Source of the DNA: Entamoeba invadens IP1
Taxonomy: Eukaryota > Evosea > Mastigamoebida > Endamoebidae
Assembly (NCBI RefSeq): GCF_000330505.1
Contig: NW_004191761.1
Span: forward strand, 14,789-47,344
Direction: 5' to 3'
DNA: 32,556 nt
The notes under the pieces were generated by a model. That model saw nothing but the letters and a program-made list of their open reading frames with translations, was not told the DNA's origin and made no database searches. Position numbers and translations under genes: made by a program. Positions 1-9,917 of the stretch are shown piece after piece (the stretch's first letter is position 1; every line of letters begins with the position of its first letter).

Positions 1-143
1 AATAAAACAGTTTGGTTTAAGTTTGGTCTTTGGTTCTTTCTCTATCTCTATTATTATTCATTTCAAAAATAATATTAAATTATACAAAAAATAAATTATG
101 AACTTAACTTGTTAATATAATCAAAGTTAGTATAACAACATTT

Positions 144-878
144 TTAAACGATGAAACACGTTTTATTATGGTTATTTTTAGTTACTAAACAAGATTTTCT
201 TGAATCGTAAATTTCTTTCATGATAGTGTTCCACGATTTCATATTTTTTGTTGCAAAGTCTTTTTGATTTTTAATAACTTTTGCAATATGAAAGAAACAT
301 TCATTGACACAAAAATTTTGTTTGGCAGACGTTTCTATGAGTGACATGTTCCATTTCTTTGCAAATTTAATAACTTCTCGCTGGGAGACAAGTTGTGTAT
401 TTAAATCTCTTTTGTTTCCACAGAGAGCACATGGGATCTTCACATTCAAATCCATTTGTTTGTATTTGTTTATAACTTCAATGTATGATTCTAAGCTGCA
501 AAATGTAAAATAATTGTCCAAAGAATAGACCAGAACAAAGCCATCGGATTTTTTTAAATATCTTATGTTGTAAGAATCATTTTGAATTATTTCACTTGAG
601 TACGTGTCTAATATATCTAAAGCAATTGTCTCATTATCTATTAAAATTGTTTTATTATATGGATCTTGCCAAGTCAAGTCTGTTTCTTCTTCAAATTTGT
701 CGAAGATGAACCGCAACTGTAGGGATGACTTCCCAACAAACCAATTACCAAACAACATCAGACGAATAGTTGGTACATTGTCCATATTATTAAATGTTGT
801 TATGAGTTTATTTTGTTTACTAAAAAAACACATTAAAAAGAAATGGTGAAGTTTGTTATTAATTGTTTTTTGAAACAT
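144..878 (-). CDS. Divergent Ras-family small GTPase with CAAX box
   Basis: Predicted membrane-anchored GTP-binding switch protein of 244 residues. Visible motifs are a P-loop GNWFVGKSS (about residues 44-52), G4 GNKRDL, G5 ETSAK and a C-terminal CFIV that fits a CAAX prenylation box. The G3/switch II stretch reads LDTYSSE where Ras proteins have DTAGQE, so the Gly and the catalytic Gln are both replaced; poor intrinsic hydrolysis is an inference from Ras biochemistry. The start is ambiguous. Met32 (codon at 783-785) gives the usual short lead into the P-loop. The first Met is favoured by a TATA-like AT tract at about 915-930, roughly 40-50 nt upstream of it, and by the lack of such a box before Met32. 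The 31-residue extension has no recognisable domain. It cannot be placed confidently in Ras, Rap, Rab or Rho from sequence alone; Ras-like is the best fit because of the CAAX end. Confidence 0.85.
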   Translation of the reverse strand: MFQKTINNKLHHFFLMCFFSKQNKLITTFNNMDNVPTIRLMLFGNWFVGKSSLQLRFIFDKFEEETDLTWQDPYNKTILIDNETIALDILDTYSSEIIQNDSYNIRYLKKSDGFVLVYSLDNYFTFCSLESYIEVINKYKQMDLNVKIPCALCGNKRDLNTQLVSQREVIKFAKKWNMSLIETSAKQNFCVNECFFHIAKVIKNQKDFATKNMKSWNTIMKEIYDSRKSCLVTKNNHNKTCFIV

Positions 879-936
879 TTTATTTATTTTGTCAGATAGT
901 GTCAGATTGGTTTATTAATAAATAAATATATTATAA

Positions 937-1180
937 TACAATTAACGGAAAAAGTGGGATACTGAGAAAAAGGGGGATGCTTATCTTAATATTAATTAAT
1001 TCAATATTATTAATAATAAATAATTAATATAAATTTATTTTGGTTTTTCCATTTTATTAATTTTTTGATTAATAATTTATATTAAAATTAATAGTAATTT
1101 TATTATTTTCAATTGAAATTAACCAATAGTTACAAGCATCCTTCTTTCTCTAGCATCCCCATATTTCCTAATTCTGTACA
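937..1180. repeat. Short inverted-repeat element (candidate MITE)
   Basis: Two arms of about 33 bp face each other around a 155-bp AT-rich core. The left arm (about 946-980) contains GGGATACTGAGAAAAAGGGG followed by GATGC. The reverse complement of the right arm (about 1136-1168) reads GGGATGCTAGAGAAAGAAGG followed by ATGC. The arms are imperfect. TAA lies just outside both arms (943-945 and 1169-1171, with one extra C on the left), which could be a 3-bp target duplication of the PIF/Harbinger kind, but this is weak. There is no ORF inside. Confidence 0.55.
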
Positions 1181-1439
1181 ATGAAAGTGTTATATTATGG
1201 GTGAATTGTATAAAGATTAAGCTTTACAGTAAGTAAATGTACAGATATAATGCTTAAATTTTATCTGTTTTGATCAATCTAAAGTGGTTAAAACGTAGAT
1301 GGAATTTAACAACTTCCCATATATTTGGCACTAAACCCCGCAATAATATTATCAATTGCAAATTTGTTTTTATTTTAAAATCGCAAAGACCTCGTAATTA
1401 AAAATAAAAAAAGAAAAATTATTAAAACAAATCAAGTTA

Positions 1440-2340
1440 CAAAAAATAAAAAAAGCAGAAAATGCTCCTCTCAAAATATTGAACTTCAAATGAAAATGAT
1501 AATAAAAAATGCATCGACTTCTACGCACCAATCACAAGAACACGCTTTGAAGAGATGATCATCGACTTTTTTAAGTCCAAAATACATCACGTTTAGAAGG
1601 TGTTAGTTGACATTAAGTTAAATAATGGAAGCATTTTGGATGTCGTCTTTATTAATAGGTCAATGATAATACCAAATGTAGTCCAAGTGTTGCGAAACTA
1701 CTTCAATGGAAAAGAACCAAACAAGAGCATCAACCCAGACGAAAATGTTGTTTATGGTTCTGTTAAACAGGCCTTGTTTTGACAGGAAATGGTGAAAAAG
1801 TAACAGAAGACGCGTTGTTTCTTAATGTAGAAACTGACGCTTGTGATTGAGACAGCTCGTTGTGTGATGACCGAACTAATACCACAAAACACAACAATTC
1901 CAGCAAAGAAGTCACTATTGTTTTTGACCAATGCAGACAACCAGCCTGGTGTTTTGTGTTTAAAAGTGAGCATCAATAACCTCACATTACAATCGGTGAG
2001 TTGAGTGGAAGTTTGAGTTAAGTGGTATTTTATTGGCACCACATAGAGTCCAAATATAAATTCTCATTTAACATCAATTCAAGCGGTATCTCGTTTTACT
2101 GGCATTAGGAAAGAAGAATAAGTTCACTATACTTACAACAAAAAAAGATTTTCAATTTCCAACAGATCAACAAAATGGTTGGAAAAGCAAAGAAATAAAA
2201 CATGAAACCAAAAAAATCAAACAAGGAACAGACTTCAAAACCTTTGTTATTATGTTTTAACGCGGCAAATAAATAAATTACTTCAAAGTTATCAATATGA
2301 GACAATGTTGTAATCAAGGCCGATGTCAAAAACACACTTC
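1440..2340 (+). pseudogene. Decayed hsp70 (3' two-fifths only)
   Basis: Cytosolic-type Hsp70 chaperone remnant. It can be read through several frames with stops. From about 1516 the frame gives DFYAPITRTRFEEM. From about 1600 it gives a run ending in [14 protein letters not shown] (about 1710-1743), a hallmark of the Hsp70 nucleotide-binding domain. From about 1864, in another frame, come [16 protein letters not shown] and NADNQPGVL, which mark the start of the substrate-binding domain. Around 2000 ELSG is legible, and about 2140-2200 gives RFSIS and INKMVGKAKK-like pieces. At least three frame changes and several in-frame stops separate these blocks, and the N-terminal half of the ATPase domain is absent upstream. 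The 3' limit is uncertain beyond about 2210. No functional chaperone can be made from this copy. Confidence 0.9.
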
Positions 2341-2775
2341 AGTTGTAGGTTGACAAGAACCATTCCGTATTAAAAGACTGTGTGTTGTTACAATAACACA
2401 ATAAATTTTTCTTATTCTAAAGAAGTTCCATTAATTAAGATCAAACCACTCATTTTTTGAAACCACTGTTTTTGTTAATTAATTGGTCTTAAAAATATAG
2501 AAACCATTTTGAATAACATTGAAAATATTATAAGTGTTGTAAAAGTATTACGAAGTTTTTGTAAAAATAAAAATAACTCTTAAAATTGATTTTTTGTACA
2601 AATCATACAACAAATAAAATAAACATTCTAATCTCAAACTTTTATTTTTGAAAATGTTCGAATTCAATAAATATAAAATTCAATAATTAACCATTCATTA
2701 AATATAACTTATCAACTTTTGTAAAAATTGTTTGCTACAATGTTTTTATTTTATTGAATTTATTTTTATTTATTT
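2341..2775. other. AT-rich spacer between two pseudogenes
   Basis: About 430 bp of A/T runs with no convincing ORF, repeat or promoter. It may contain the unrecognisable 3' end of the hsp70 copy and the lost 5' part of the kinase pseudogene. Confidence 0.5.
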
Positions 2776-4657
2776 CCAATGGCTGGATGAACACTGGATG
2801 TGCTATATGTCTTGATGGATATTACTATAAAGACAAAAACTGTATCAAATGCGACTTTTCGTGTTCAACACTAAAATACAATTTTATGTGATGTCTATGC
2901 AAATGACTATTATTTGTATGCACCTTTAAATCTTTTGTGTCAAAGTTATGACACTTTAATTGAATGTACCAACAAGACAAAGTATGGATGTATAGATTGT
3001 GAAAAAGGTTATTTTCTTGATCAACCAATTCCTCTTTGTGTGAAACGTATGAATAATTGTTCATACTGTGTATCACTGAAAAGTTGTAAATTATGTTCGA
3101 CGAGTTTTGTATTGAAAATGAAATTTGTGTGAGTTATACTGAAATTCCATATTGTGTAGAAGCTTTTAATAATTTGTGCACAAAATGTGAAGAAAAATAC
3201 AAACCATATGATGATGGTCTATTATTTAAATTTAAGCCCAATTTAGCTTTGATCATTTAACTTACTATCGTCTTTTTCTTTCTTCTTGTAATATTTATAG
3301 CAATAAAAATAATGATTACAACTTATTGTATTTGCACCTCAAAGAGAAGAAAAAGATTGTCAACGTCTGCATCTTCCCAATGAAGAAGTAGAACATTCAT
3401 TTCTTTGAAATCAACAAATGACTTGTTTCAAAAACAAAAGTTTTAGAACTTGAAAATAACGACACATGAAATGAGAGTATTCCCATGGATAAAAAAAATT
3501 AATTGTTATGTGTAGTACATAAATCCAAAAATCACATAAGAATCAATTTAGTGTTATTAAAGGTTGAAACTATAACTTAATTCGTACAGAGCCAAAATTT
3601 GTGAATTTAAAGAGTGGCGAAGCGTGTGAATTTGAAGTCTTTTTAACGCCACTGTGTTTCTGTAAAATAGAAGAGAAAATGTGTGCAAAGGTTTAGACAT
3701 AAAAAAGTAAAGATGACTGAACAAATTAAATTTAAAGCAAAGATCGAAATGACGACTAAATTAGATAATCACGAGTTAAAAGAAATTAAGAAACTTGGAG
3801 AAGGGAGTTTTAATATAGTTTATTTAAGTGATTTTAAAGATGACAAAGTAGCTATTAAACAATTAAAAGAGGGTTGTGAGACACGATCTAAAATGAAAGA
3901 GTTTGAGAAGGAAATTGCAATGTTAGATAAATTTAAGTGTGAGTACATCGTCCACTTTTATGGCGCTGTCTTCATCTTAAGTCGAATTTGTATGGTCACC
4001 AAATTTGCTTTAGGTCTTTCAATGACTTTATGAATAAAAGAAAGGAACAAGCACAATGAAGTGCAATTCAAGCAAAATTCATGTTGTACAAGGCGAAGGG
4101 GATATCATATTTACATATAATGGGATTGTACACAGAGATATAAAACCAGACAATTTACTTGTGTTTTCACTTGAAATTAATGAAAAGGTCAATTCAAAAA
4201 TGACGGATTTTGAAGTGCGAGAAACATTAATATGATGATGACGAACATGACATTTACTTAAGGAGTTTGGACACCAAAGTATGTGTTTCCTGAAGTCTTG
4301 AAAAAATATATATAAAATGCCGAGTGATATCTTTTTGTTTGCTATTATTATACACAAACGTTTACTTGGAAAGAACCATACCCAAAAAGTCAATTCAGAT
4401 TTGAATGGAGCATCACAGACTTCTTGTTAAAAAAATCACTTTAAGAAAGTTATCGAAACGGACGATAAGATATATTCACTGCTCGATAAAATGTGGTGCT
4501 TTGAATTTAAAGATCGAATCAAAATTGACGAAGTCGTGGTAGAACTCGAAGATTATATGGGATTTTATGAAAATCGACAAAATACATTTTGTTGTTGTCT
4601 TTTTTTAATTATTGTTTGGGGCAAAAAAACACACAAAAGAATAAAAATTCAATTGTA
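2776..4657 (+). pseudogene. Decayed transmembrane kinase (TMK family)
   Basis: Remnant of a receptor-like kinase related to the intact gene at 22627-27411. In order: Cys-rich ectodomain pieces (CAICLDGYYYKDKNCIKC from about 2800; GCIDCEKGYF at about 2989; CSYC and CKLC to about 3100; CTKCEEKYK after a frame change). Next come a hydrophobic stretch at about 3260-3320 and a juxtamembrane piece RTEPKFVNLKSGEACEFEVF (about 3580-3640), nearly matching the intact gene. The kinase lobe follows, with LGEGSFNIVY, VAIK and FYGAVF (3683-4033, ended by a stop), then VHRDIKPDNLLVFSLEINEK (about 4129-4188) and a tail KDRIKIDEVVVELED to about 4550. The DFG motif reads DFE, and multiple stops and frame changes break the frame. 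The ectodomain is much shorter than in the intact gene, so most of the 5' end has been deleted. Confidence 0.9.
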
Positions 4658-6307
4658 ATTTATAAAAATTGGAAAAAAATAAAACAACATTGTAAAATGT
4701 TAATTAATTGATTTATTTTGTATTTGTTGAAGGATATATTAAATAAAAATATATTTGTCATATTATAAACATTGTTTTTGCACAAAAATTAAAGTAATAC
4801 GAGTCATAATTAATACAATTTAAATAAACAATAAATATTTAAAATTTAACTTTATATATTACAAAAACAATAATTTGAAAAAACATGCAAATTATTAATA
4901 TCTATGTATTAATAAACATATTTATAATCCGTTGTTTTAAATTTATATCAAATTTATTAAAATAATTTTCTTATATCTTTGAAAACAAGAAAATGTTAAT
5001 GTATTTTAGAATTTAATAAAAATAAAATATATTGAAACATTACAATTGTCAAAAATTTTAAAACGAAAGTATTATTATAAACGTGACAGGCAAATTACAT
5101 TTAATCAAAATTATTATTAAATTGTAAATTATATCATGTATATCAATCATTATGTTTTAATAATTAACATCAAAAGTTTAACAACCAATTTTCAAATTCA
5201 TTTTTATTGTTTATTGACAAAAAATTAAAAAATGTATATATTTGGACATTAAATTTTCACATAAACTTAAAATGTTATAATTGTTTGTTTTCGCTTGAAT
5301 AATTATAGACTTGATAATGGCTGTTTTTTTTCATTTACGATTATTGGATCGTTTTTAAAAATAATATGATTAATGTTGATCAATTAAAATACTTTATAAA
5401 GAAATCTTTCAATTATATTCTGATACATTTGTTAAACAAAATTTTATATGCATGTTAAGTACATAATAACAATTGTTTAAAACATTACAATAACAAAAAT
5501 ATTATTTTGTTATTTAAACAAAAATATAAAAATAGTTATTTGATAAACCAAACAAATTAATATTTTTATATTATTTATTATGTAGTTCGGTTATGATCAT
5601 CATCAATCAATTTAAATTTATTAGACTCAATAAGTGATTATTTGTCGTTTTAAAATTATTTTGATTTTAAACTTGGCTGAATAACATGTTATATATATGA
5701 GCAATTTATATATTGGAATTTATTTTATCGAACAATAATTAATAATATATCTATTCAAAAACAACAAATTATTTACTTTTTGAAAGTGTTTTGATGTGAT
5801 CATTTTATTTTTTAACTTTTAATATTGTTTTGATAATAGGTTTCATTAAAAATATGGTCGAAACAATTATTTTAAAATGATGTGATTTTACTTTTTTATT
5901 TGAACAATCGGTCTATATATTTTGAATTGTGTTTTGAGTGTAGCAAAATAATTGAAATACAATTAGTTGTTATAAATTGTCTTTTTGAAACGAACATTTT
6001 ATTAACAGTAATTTATTATTTGTGTTTTTATTAATATTTTTAAAAATGTTTCGAATTGCTTCTCTCCATTTTAACGATATTTTTTAAAAACAATTTTAGG
6101 ATTTATATTTAAATATGTTGATCATTAAAAACGGTTCTTATAAAAACAACTTTTTCTATGTTTTTTTTCAGACTGAACTTTGAAACCAAATTCAAAAAAG
6201 TTCATTTAATTAATTATATTTTGTTATTCAAAAATAATTAAATTATAATAAAGTATCCCATAAGTACATCGTACTGTTTTTGACATTATTTTAATGGTTT
6301 TGAAGAG
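4658..6307. other. Gene-free AT-rich intergenic region
   Basis: About 1.65 kb of very AT-rich sequence. I see no ORF of coding character, no tRNA-like box, and no inverted or direct repeat longer than would be expected in such composition. It presumably holds the upstream regulatory DNA of the following surface-protein gene. Confidence 0.6.
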
Positions 6308-6317
6308 GTATAAAAAG
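6308..6317 (+). promoter_or_regulatory. TATA-like box of the LRR/Cys-rich surface gene
   Basis: GTATAAAAAG lies 20 nt before the first ATG (6328) and 38 nt before the second in-frame ATG (6346). Entamoeba TATA-like elements act about 30 nt upstream of transcription start. That would place the start near 6338, after the first ATG, so this box decides in favour of the second ATG. Confidence 0.6.
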
Positions 6318-6345
6318 AAATTTTGAAATGTACTCATTCATTCAA

Positions 6346-8556
6346 ATGCAAATTCTTATATTAACTGCCTGTTTACTCTTCTGCACAAATGCAGCTGAAG
6401 AAACTAAATGTTACCAGATTGATGCTACCAAATCATGTATCAAAGATAAAGAAGGTGATAATAAATGCAAAGGAAAACTTACTATCAAAGCTGAGGATAA
6501 TAAACCTTTATGCGAAGAGGCTTTTATGGGAAATGAAGCTATCACAAATTTTGAATATAAACCAGAACAGAAAGTTGTAATTGGCGCAAGAGCATTCAAA
6601 AATGCTACAAAATTGGCAACAGTCACAATCAAAAACAAAATCCAATCTCTTGGTGATGAAGCGTTCGGTGGGTGTGTCGCGCTGACAACAATTGAATTGA
6701 AAGACCTTACTACAATTCCAACAAAATGTTTTGAGGGATGTACTTTACTTACTAAAGTCACCGGAAGTGAGACCATCACAATATATGAAGAAAGCTCATT
6801 CAAAATGAGTGGTCTCACCGCAATAACATTTGCAGAAACTGTTACCAAATTCGGAGACTACGCTTTCATGGGAACCAAATTGACAACAATTACATTTCCA
6901 ACAACAGCTGTCACAACTTTTGGGAAGCGTGTCTTTGAGGGAATAGTTACTTTGACATCAACAACTATTACAGGTACGACAACAATCCCAGACTTTACAT
7001 TCAATGGATGCACTAAATTAGCAACAGTCACTGGGTTTGATGCAGTTACTTCATTTGGCGATTCATCTTTTTCAAAAACCGCTATGCCAACAATAACTTT
7101 TAATAAGGCGGTTACTAAATTAGGAGATTTGGCTTTCAATGCAGTCACAGCAGTTACAACTATTATAATTCCAACAGTGACTACATTTGGAATACATGTC
7201 TTTGACGGAATCACCACATTAAAACACGCCGATTTGTCTGAGAATATAATAATTCCTAAAGGTACTTTTTCGGGATGCTCGGAGTTAAATAACGTTTCAA
7301 GCACACAAAAAGTGGCAACAGTTGGAAAAGAAGCGTTCAAAGATTGTGCTAAACTTGAGAATCTCAATTTGTATGCGCCACTAACGACATTATCAGATAC
7401 ATTAACAGGCGTTAAGAACTTGTTCTTCCATGGTAACGTAGAACCAACAACTCTCCCAACTGAAACTGAATTGAACAACAATTTGAATGTGTACGTCACC
7501 GAAAACTACACAGCTTCGAAATTTGGAAAGTTGACAGTTTTCAAGGCGGGATGTACTAATTTCCAATGTGTTGATGTTTCTCCTGCAGTAAAACCAGCTG
7601 GTAAAATGGCGGGAGAAATCGCACCCAAATGTAAAGCATGCCCAAGTAATTTCTTGAGTGTTGATGGAAATAACTATTACTGCGAGTATGATATGACTGT
7701 TTGTTTGGCTGCTCATGAAAAGTGCAAAGTCTGTGCGGAAAATAAATGCTATGAATGTAAGGAAAATAAATTCTTGAAGGAAGACCTCTTTGAGTGTTTT
7801 GATGCATGTGATAATGGGTATTATAGTGATGATTCAACCAAAACTTCACACAAATGCAAAAAGTGTTTAGCAGAATGTAAAACTTGTACTGAAGGAACTA
7901 AATGCACTGAATGTGCAACTGGTAATCTCCAACCAGAAGACAAAACTTGCAAAAAGGATTGTCCAGATGGATATTTTGCAAAGGACAAGGTTTGCACTGC
8001 TTGTGTTGCAGATTGTAAGACTTGTACCGATGAAACAAAATGCACTGTTTGCAAAGACGATGCTCTAACGGTTGAAGACACCAAAATGTGTGTGAAAGAC
8101 AAATGTCCAGAAATGTATTACAAATCTGAAACTGACAAAATGTGCAAGAAATGCACTGACAAATGCAAAGTCTGCAGCAATGCGAATGACTGCCAAGAGT
8201 GTGTTTCACCAAACATGTTAGAAGAAGGAACTATGAAATGTGTTGATAAATGTAAAGATGGGTTTTATAAAGTCGACAACAAAAAATGTAATATGTGCAT
8301 GGCAAACTGCTCGATCTGTGCAACAAAAGAAAAGTGTGACAAGTGCAAAGAAAACTATTTTATTTCAGATGACAAGTGTGTTGACATGTGCCCAGAAAAG
8401 TACTTTGAAAAAGAAGGAAAGTGTGAGAAGTGCAAAGACAAATACGACACTCCATGCAAAGAAGGTGACAAAGAATGTGAGGTTTGTGTGAACAAAAGTG
8501 GGTCATTTGGAACTTATGTTCTCGCTTTGGTATTTATCTCGATGGTTTTTTTCTAA
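6346..8556 (+). CDS. Secreted BspA-type LRR protein with Cys-rich domain and GPI-like tail
   Basis: Predicted cell-surface protein of 736 residues from Met at 6346 (742 from the ATG at 6328). The later start gives a clean signal peptide (MQILILTACLLFCTNA) and suits the TATA spacing. Residues about 60-395 are tandem BspA/LRR_5 units of about 20-25 residues with patterns such as GDEAFGGC, IPTKCFEGC, FGDYAF and VGKEAFKDC. Residues about 400-715 are Cys-rich CXXC repeats (CKKCLAECKTC, CTACVADCKTC, CKVCSNANDC) of the growth-factor-receptor/furin-like kind also found in the TMK kinases. The C-terminus is a small-residue KSGS patch followed by a short hydrophobic run ending MVFF, which fits GPI attachment better than a stable transmembrane helix. 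LRR_5 units probably bind protein or carbohydrate ligands; the partner is unknown. Many Entamoeba BspA proteins lack a signal peptide, so this architecture is notable. Confidence 0.88.
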   Translation: MQILILTACLLFCTNAAEETKCYQIDATKSCIKDKEGDNKCKGKLTIKAEDNKPLCEEAFMGNEAITNFEYKPEQKVVIGARAFKNATKLATVTIKNKIQSLGDEAFGGCVALTTIELKDLTTIPTKCFEGCTLLTKVTGSETITIYEESSFKMSGLTAITFAETVTKFGDYAFMGTKLTTITFPTTAVTTFGKRVFEGIVTLTSTTITGTTTIPDFTFNGCTKLATVTGFDAVTSFGDSSFSKTAMPTITFNKAVTKLGDLAFNAVTAVTTIIIPTVTTFGIHVFDGITTLKHADLSENIIIPKGTFSGCSELNNVSSTQKVATVGKEAFKDCAKLENLNLYAPLTTLSDTLTGVKNLFFHGNVEPTTLPTETELNNNLNVYVTENYTASKFGKLTVFKAGCTNFQCVDVSPAVKPAGKMAGEIAPKCKACPSNFLSVDGNNYYCEYDMTVCLAAHEKCKVCAENKCYECKENKFLKEDLFECFDACDNGYYSDDSTKTSHKCKKCLAECKTCTEGTKCTECATGNLQPEDKTCKKDCPDGYFAKDKVCTACVADCKTCTDETKCTVCKDDALTVEDTKMCVKDKCPEMYYKSETDKMCKKCTDKCKVCSNANDCQECVSPNMLEEGTMKCVDKCKDGFYKVDNKKCNMCMANCSICATKEKCDKCKENYFISDDKCVDMCPEKYFEKEGKCEKCKDKYDTPCKEGDKECEVCVNKSGSFGTYVLALVFISMVFF

Positions 8557-9880
8557 ACAATTTTTCGTTGGTTTTGTCTTTATTAATTATTTATGAATGG
8601 AACAATATCTGAGTGATTTGATTGATATTACTTTTGTCAATAAAATAAAGAAAATGTTGTCAATTTGAAATAATAATACCAATTGATATTATCTATAACA
8701 ATCGGTATTATGTTATTATTAAAAATTATTATTTAAAGTTGTGTCCATGTGATAAAACTGTATCGGTGTGAAATTATTCACTGTTGTAACATGTGATTTT
8801 TCTTATTATTTAAGTTTTTATGTTAATAAATTCAGAAATGAACTTCAGTTGTTATTATTCTAAATAATCGGGAAATATGGCACAAGTTCTAATCATAATG
8901 ATAAAATATAGACTTTATCACTTTCTGTTCGTTTTTAGTGATTTAGTGTCAACACTTTATATCCACGAAGGTTGATCCATTTTGGATATAATTTTATAAA
9001 TATTATATAACAAATTCTATTATTTAGTTTATTATAATTATTTAATAATAATTTTAAAAAAGTGTTTTTACCTTTCATTCTCTTTCAATTATATTCTAAT
9101 ATCATATTATTTGTAATATGAAACTTTAATCACTTTATTATATATAATTCGTTTTTAAGTAAATTATTGCGTTTGATTTGTTATTAATTTATATTTACTT
9201 TATTTTTAAAGTTTACACATTTTAAATGTTTTGAATACAAATGTACATTTAATTTGTGTATTTTAATGTTAACCATTTTCTTGTTTTTGAATATTAACAT
9301 ATTAATAATTTTACATATATGCAGAAATTTAAAAATGACTTTAAATAAATAACAAAGGTGTCAAATATTTTTTTGTATAAAAATATTAATAACTTAATAA
9401 TAAACTCAAAATAAGTGCATAATTTGATGTTGACTTTGCTCTCGTTTTTATTTTGCTTTCTTAATGTTTGATTTAAAACATAGTGAACTTATCATTGATT
9501 AACAACTTTTTTGTTTTACGGAGATATTTTGTTATTATTAATATTTTGGAAACATAACTTTTTTAAAAAATTGTTTATTAAACCAATTCAGCAAAACCTC
9601 TTATAAGTAGATTAAATGGTAAAATAGAATCTTTCAATAATGGATATGAAATTATTATATCCCATTAACAAGTGTTTGTTATTTTGATTGTTTTAAATGT
9701 CTCTTAATGAAAAAAACTATTAATGATAGGTTTTATTGTATTACTTTTTATATCACATTAAAAAGACAATAATTTCAACACAGCCAATTTGTTATTAAAA
9801 AGTTAAGAATAACGATAAATAAACCGTTTTGTTGTTTACAATATAAAGATGCATAAAGTCTGATGTTTGTTATTCACTTT
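8557..9880. other. Intergenic region between the two LRR genes
   Basis: About 1.3 kb, AT-rich. The first 60 bp carry the T-rich and TAATT-type tract typical of Entamoeba 3' ends. A small 7-bp hairpin TGATAAA/TTTATCA sits near 8900-8920. Nothing else stands out. Confidence 0.5.
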
Positions 9881-9889
9881 GTATTTATG
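9881..9889 (+). promoter_or_regulatory. TATA-like box of the CAAX LRR gene
   Basis: GTATTTATG, close to the Entamoeba GTATTTAAA consensus, lies 37 nt before the ATG at 9918. Confidence 0.55.
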
Positions 9890-9917
9890 AACAACAAAAC
9901 TAATTGTTAAACAAAAA

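Noticed and set aside
2640..2665. GTTCGAATTC resembling a tRNA B box
   Set aside because: No A box at the right distance, no cloverleaf and no terminator-supported structure; no tRNA genes or arrays were found in the window.
6858..7499. Minus-strand open frame of 213 codons opposite the LRR domain
   Set aside because: Antisense of the repetitive LRR_5 units; Val-rich and repetitive for that reason only.
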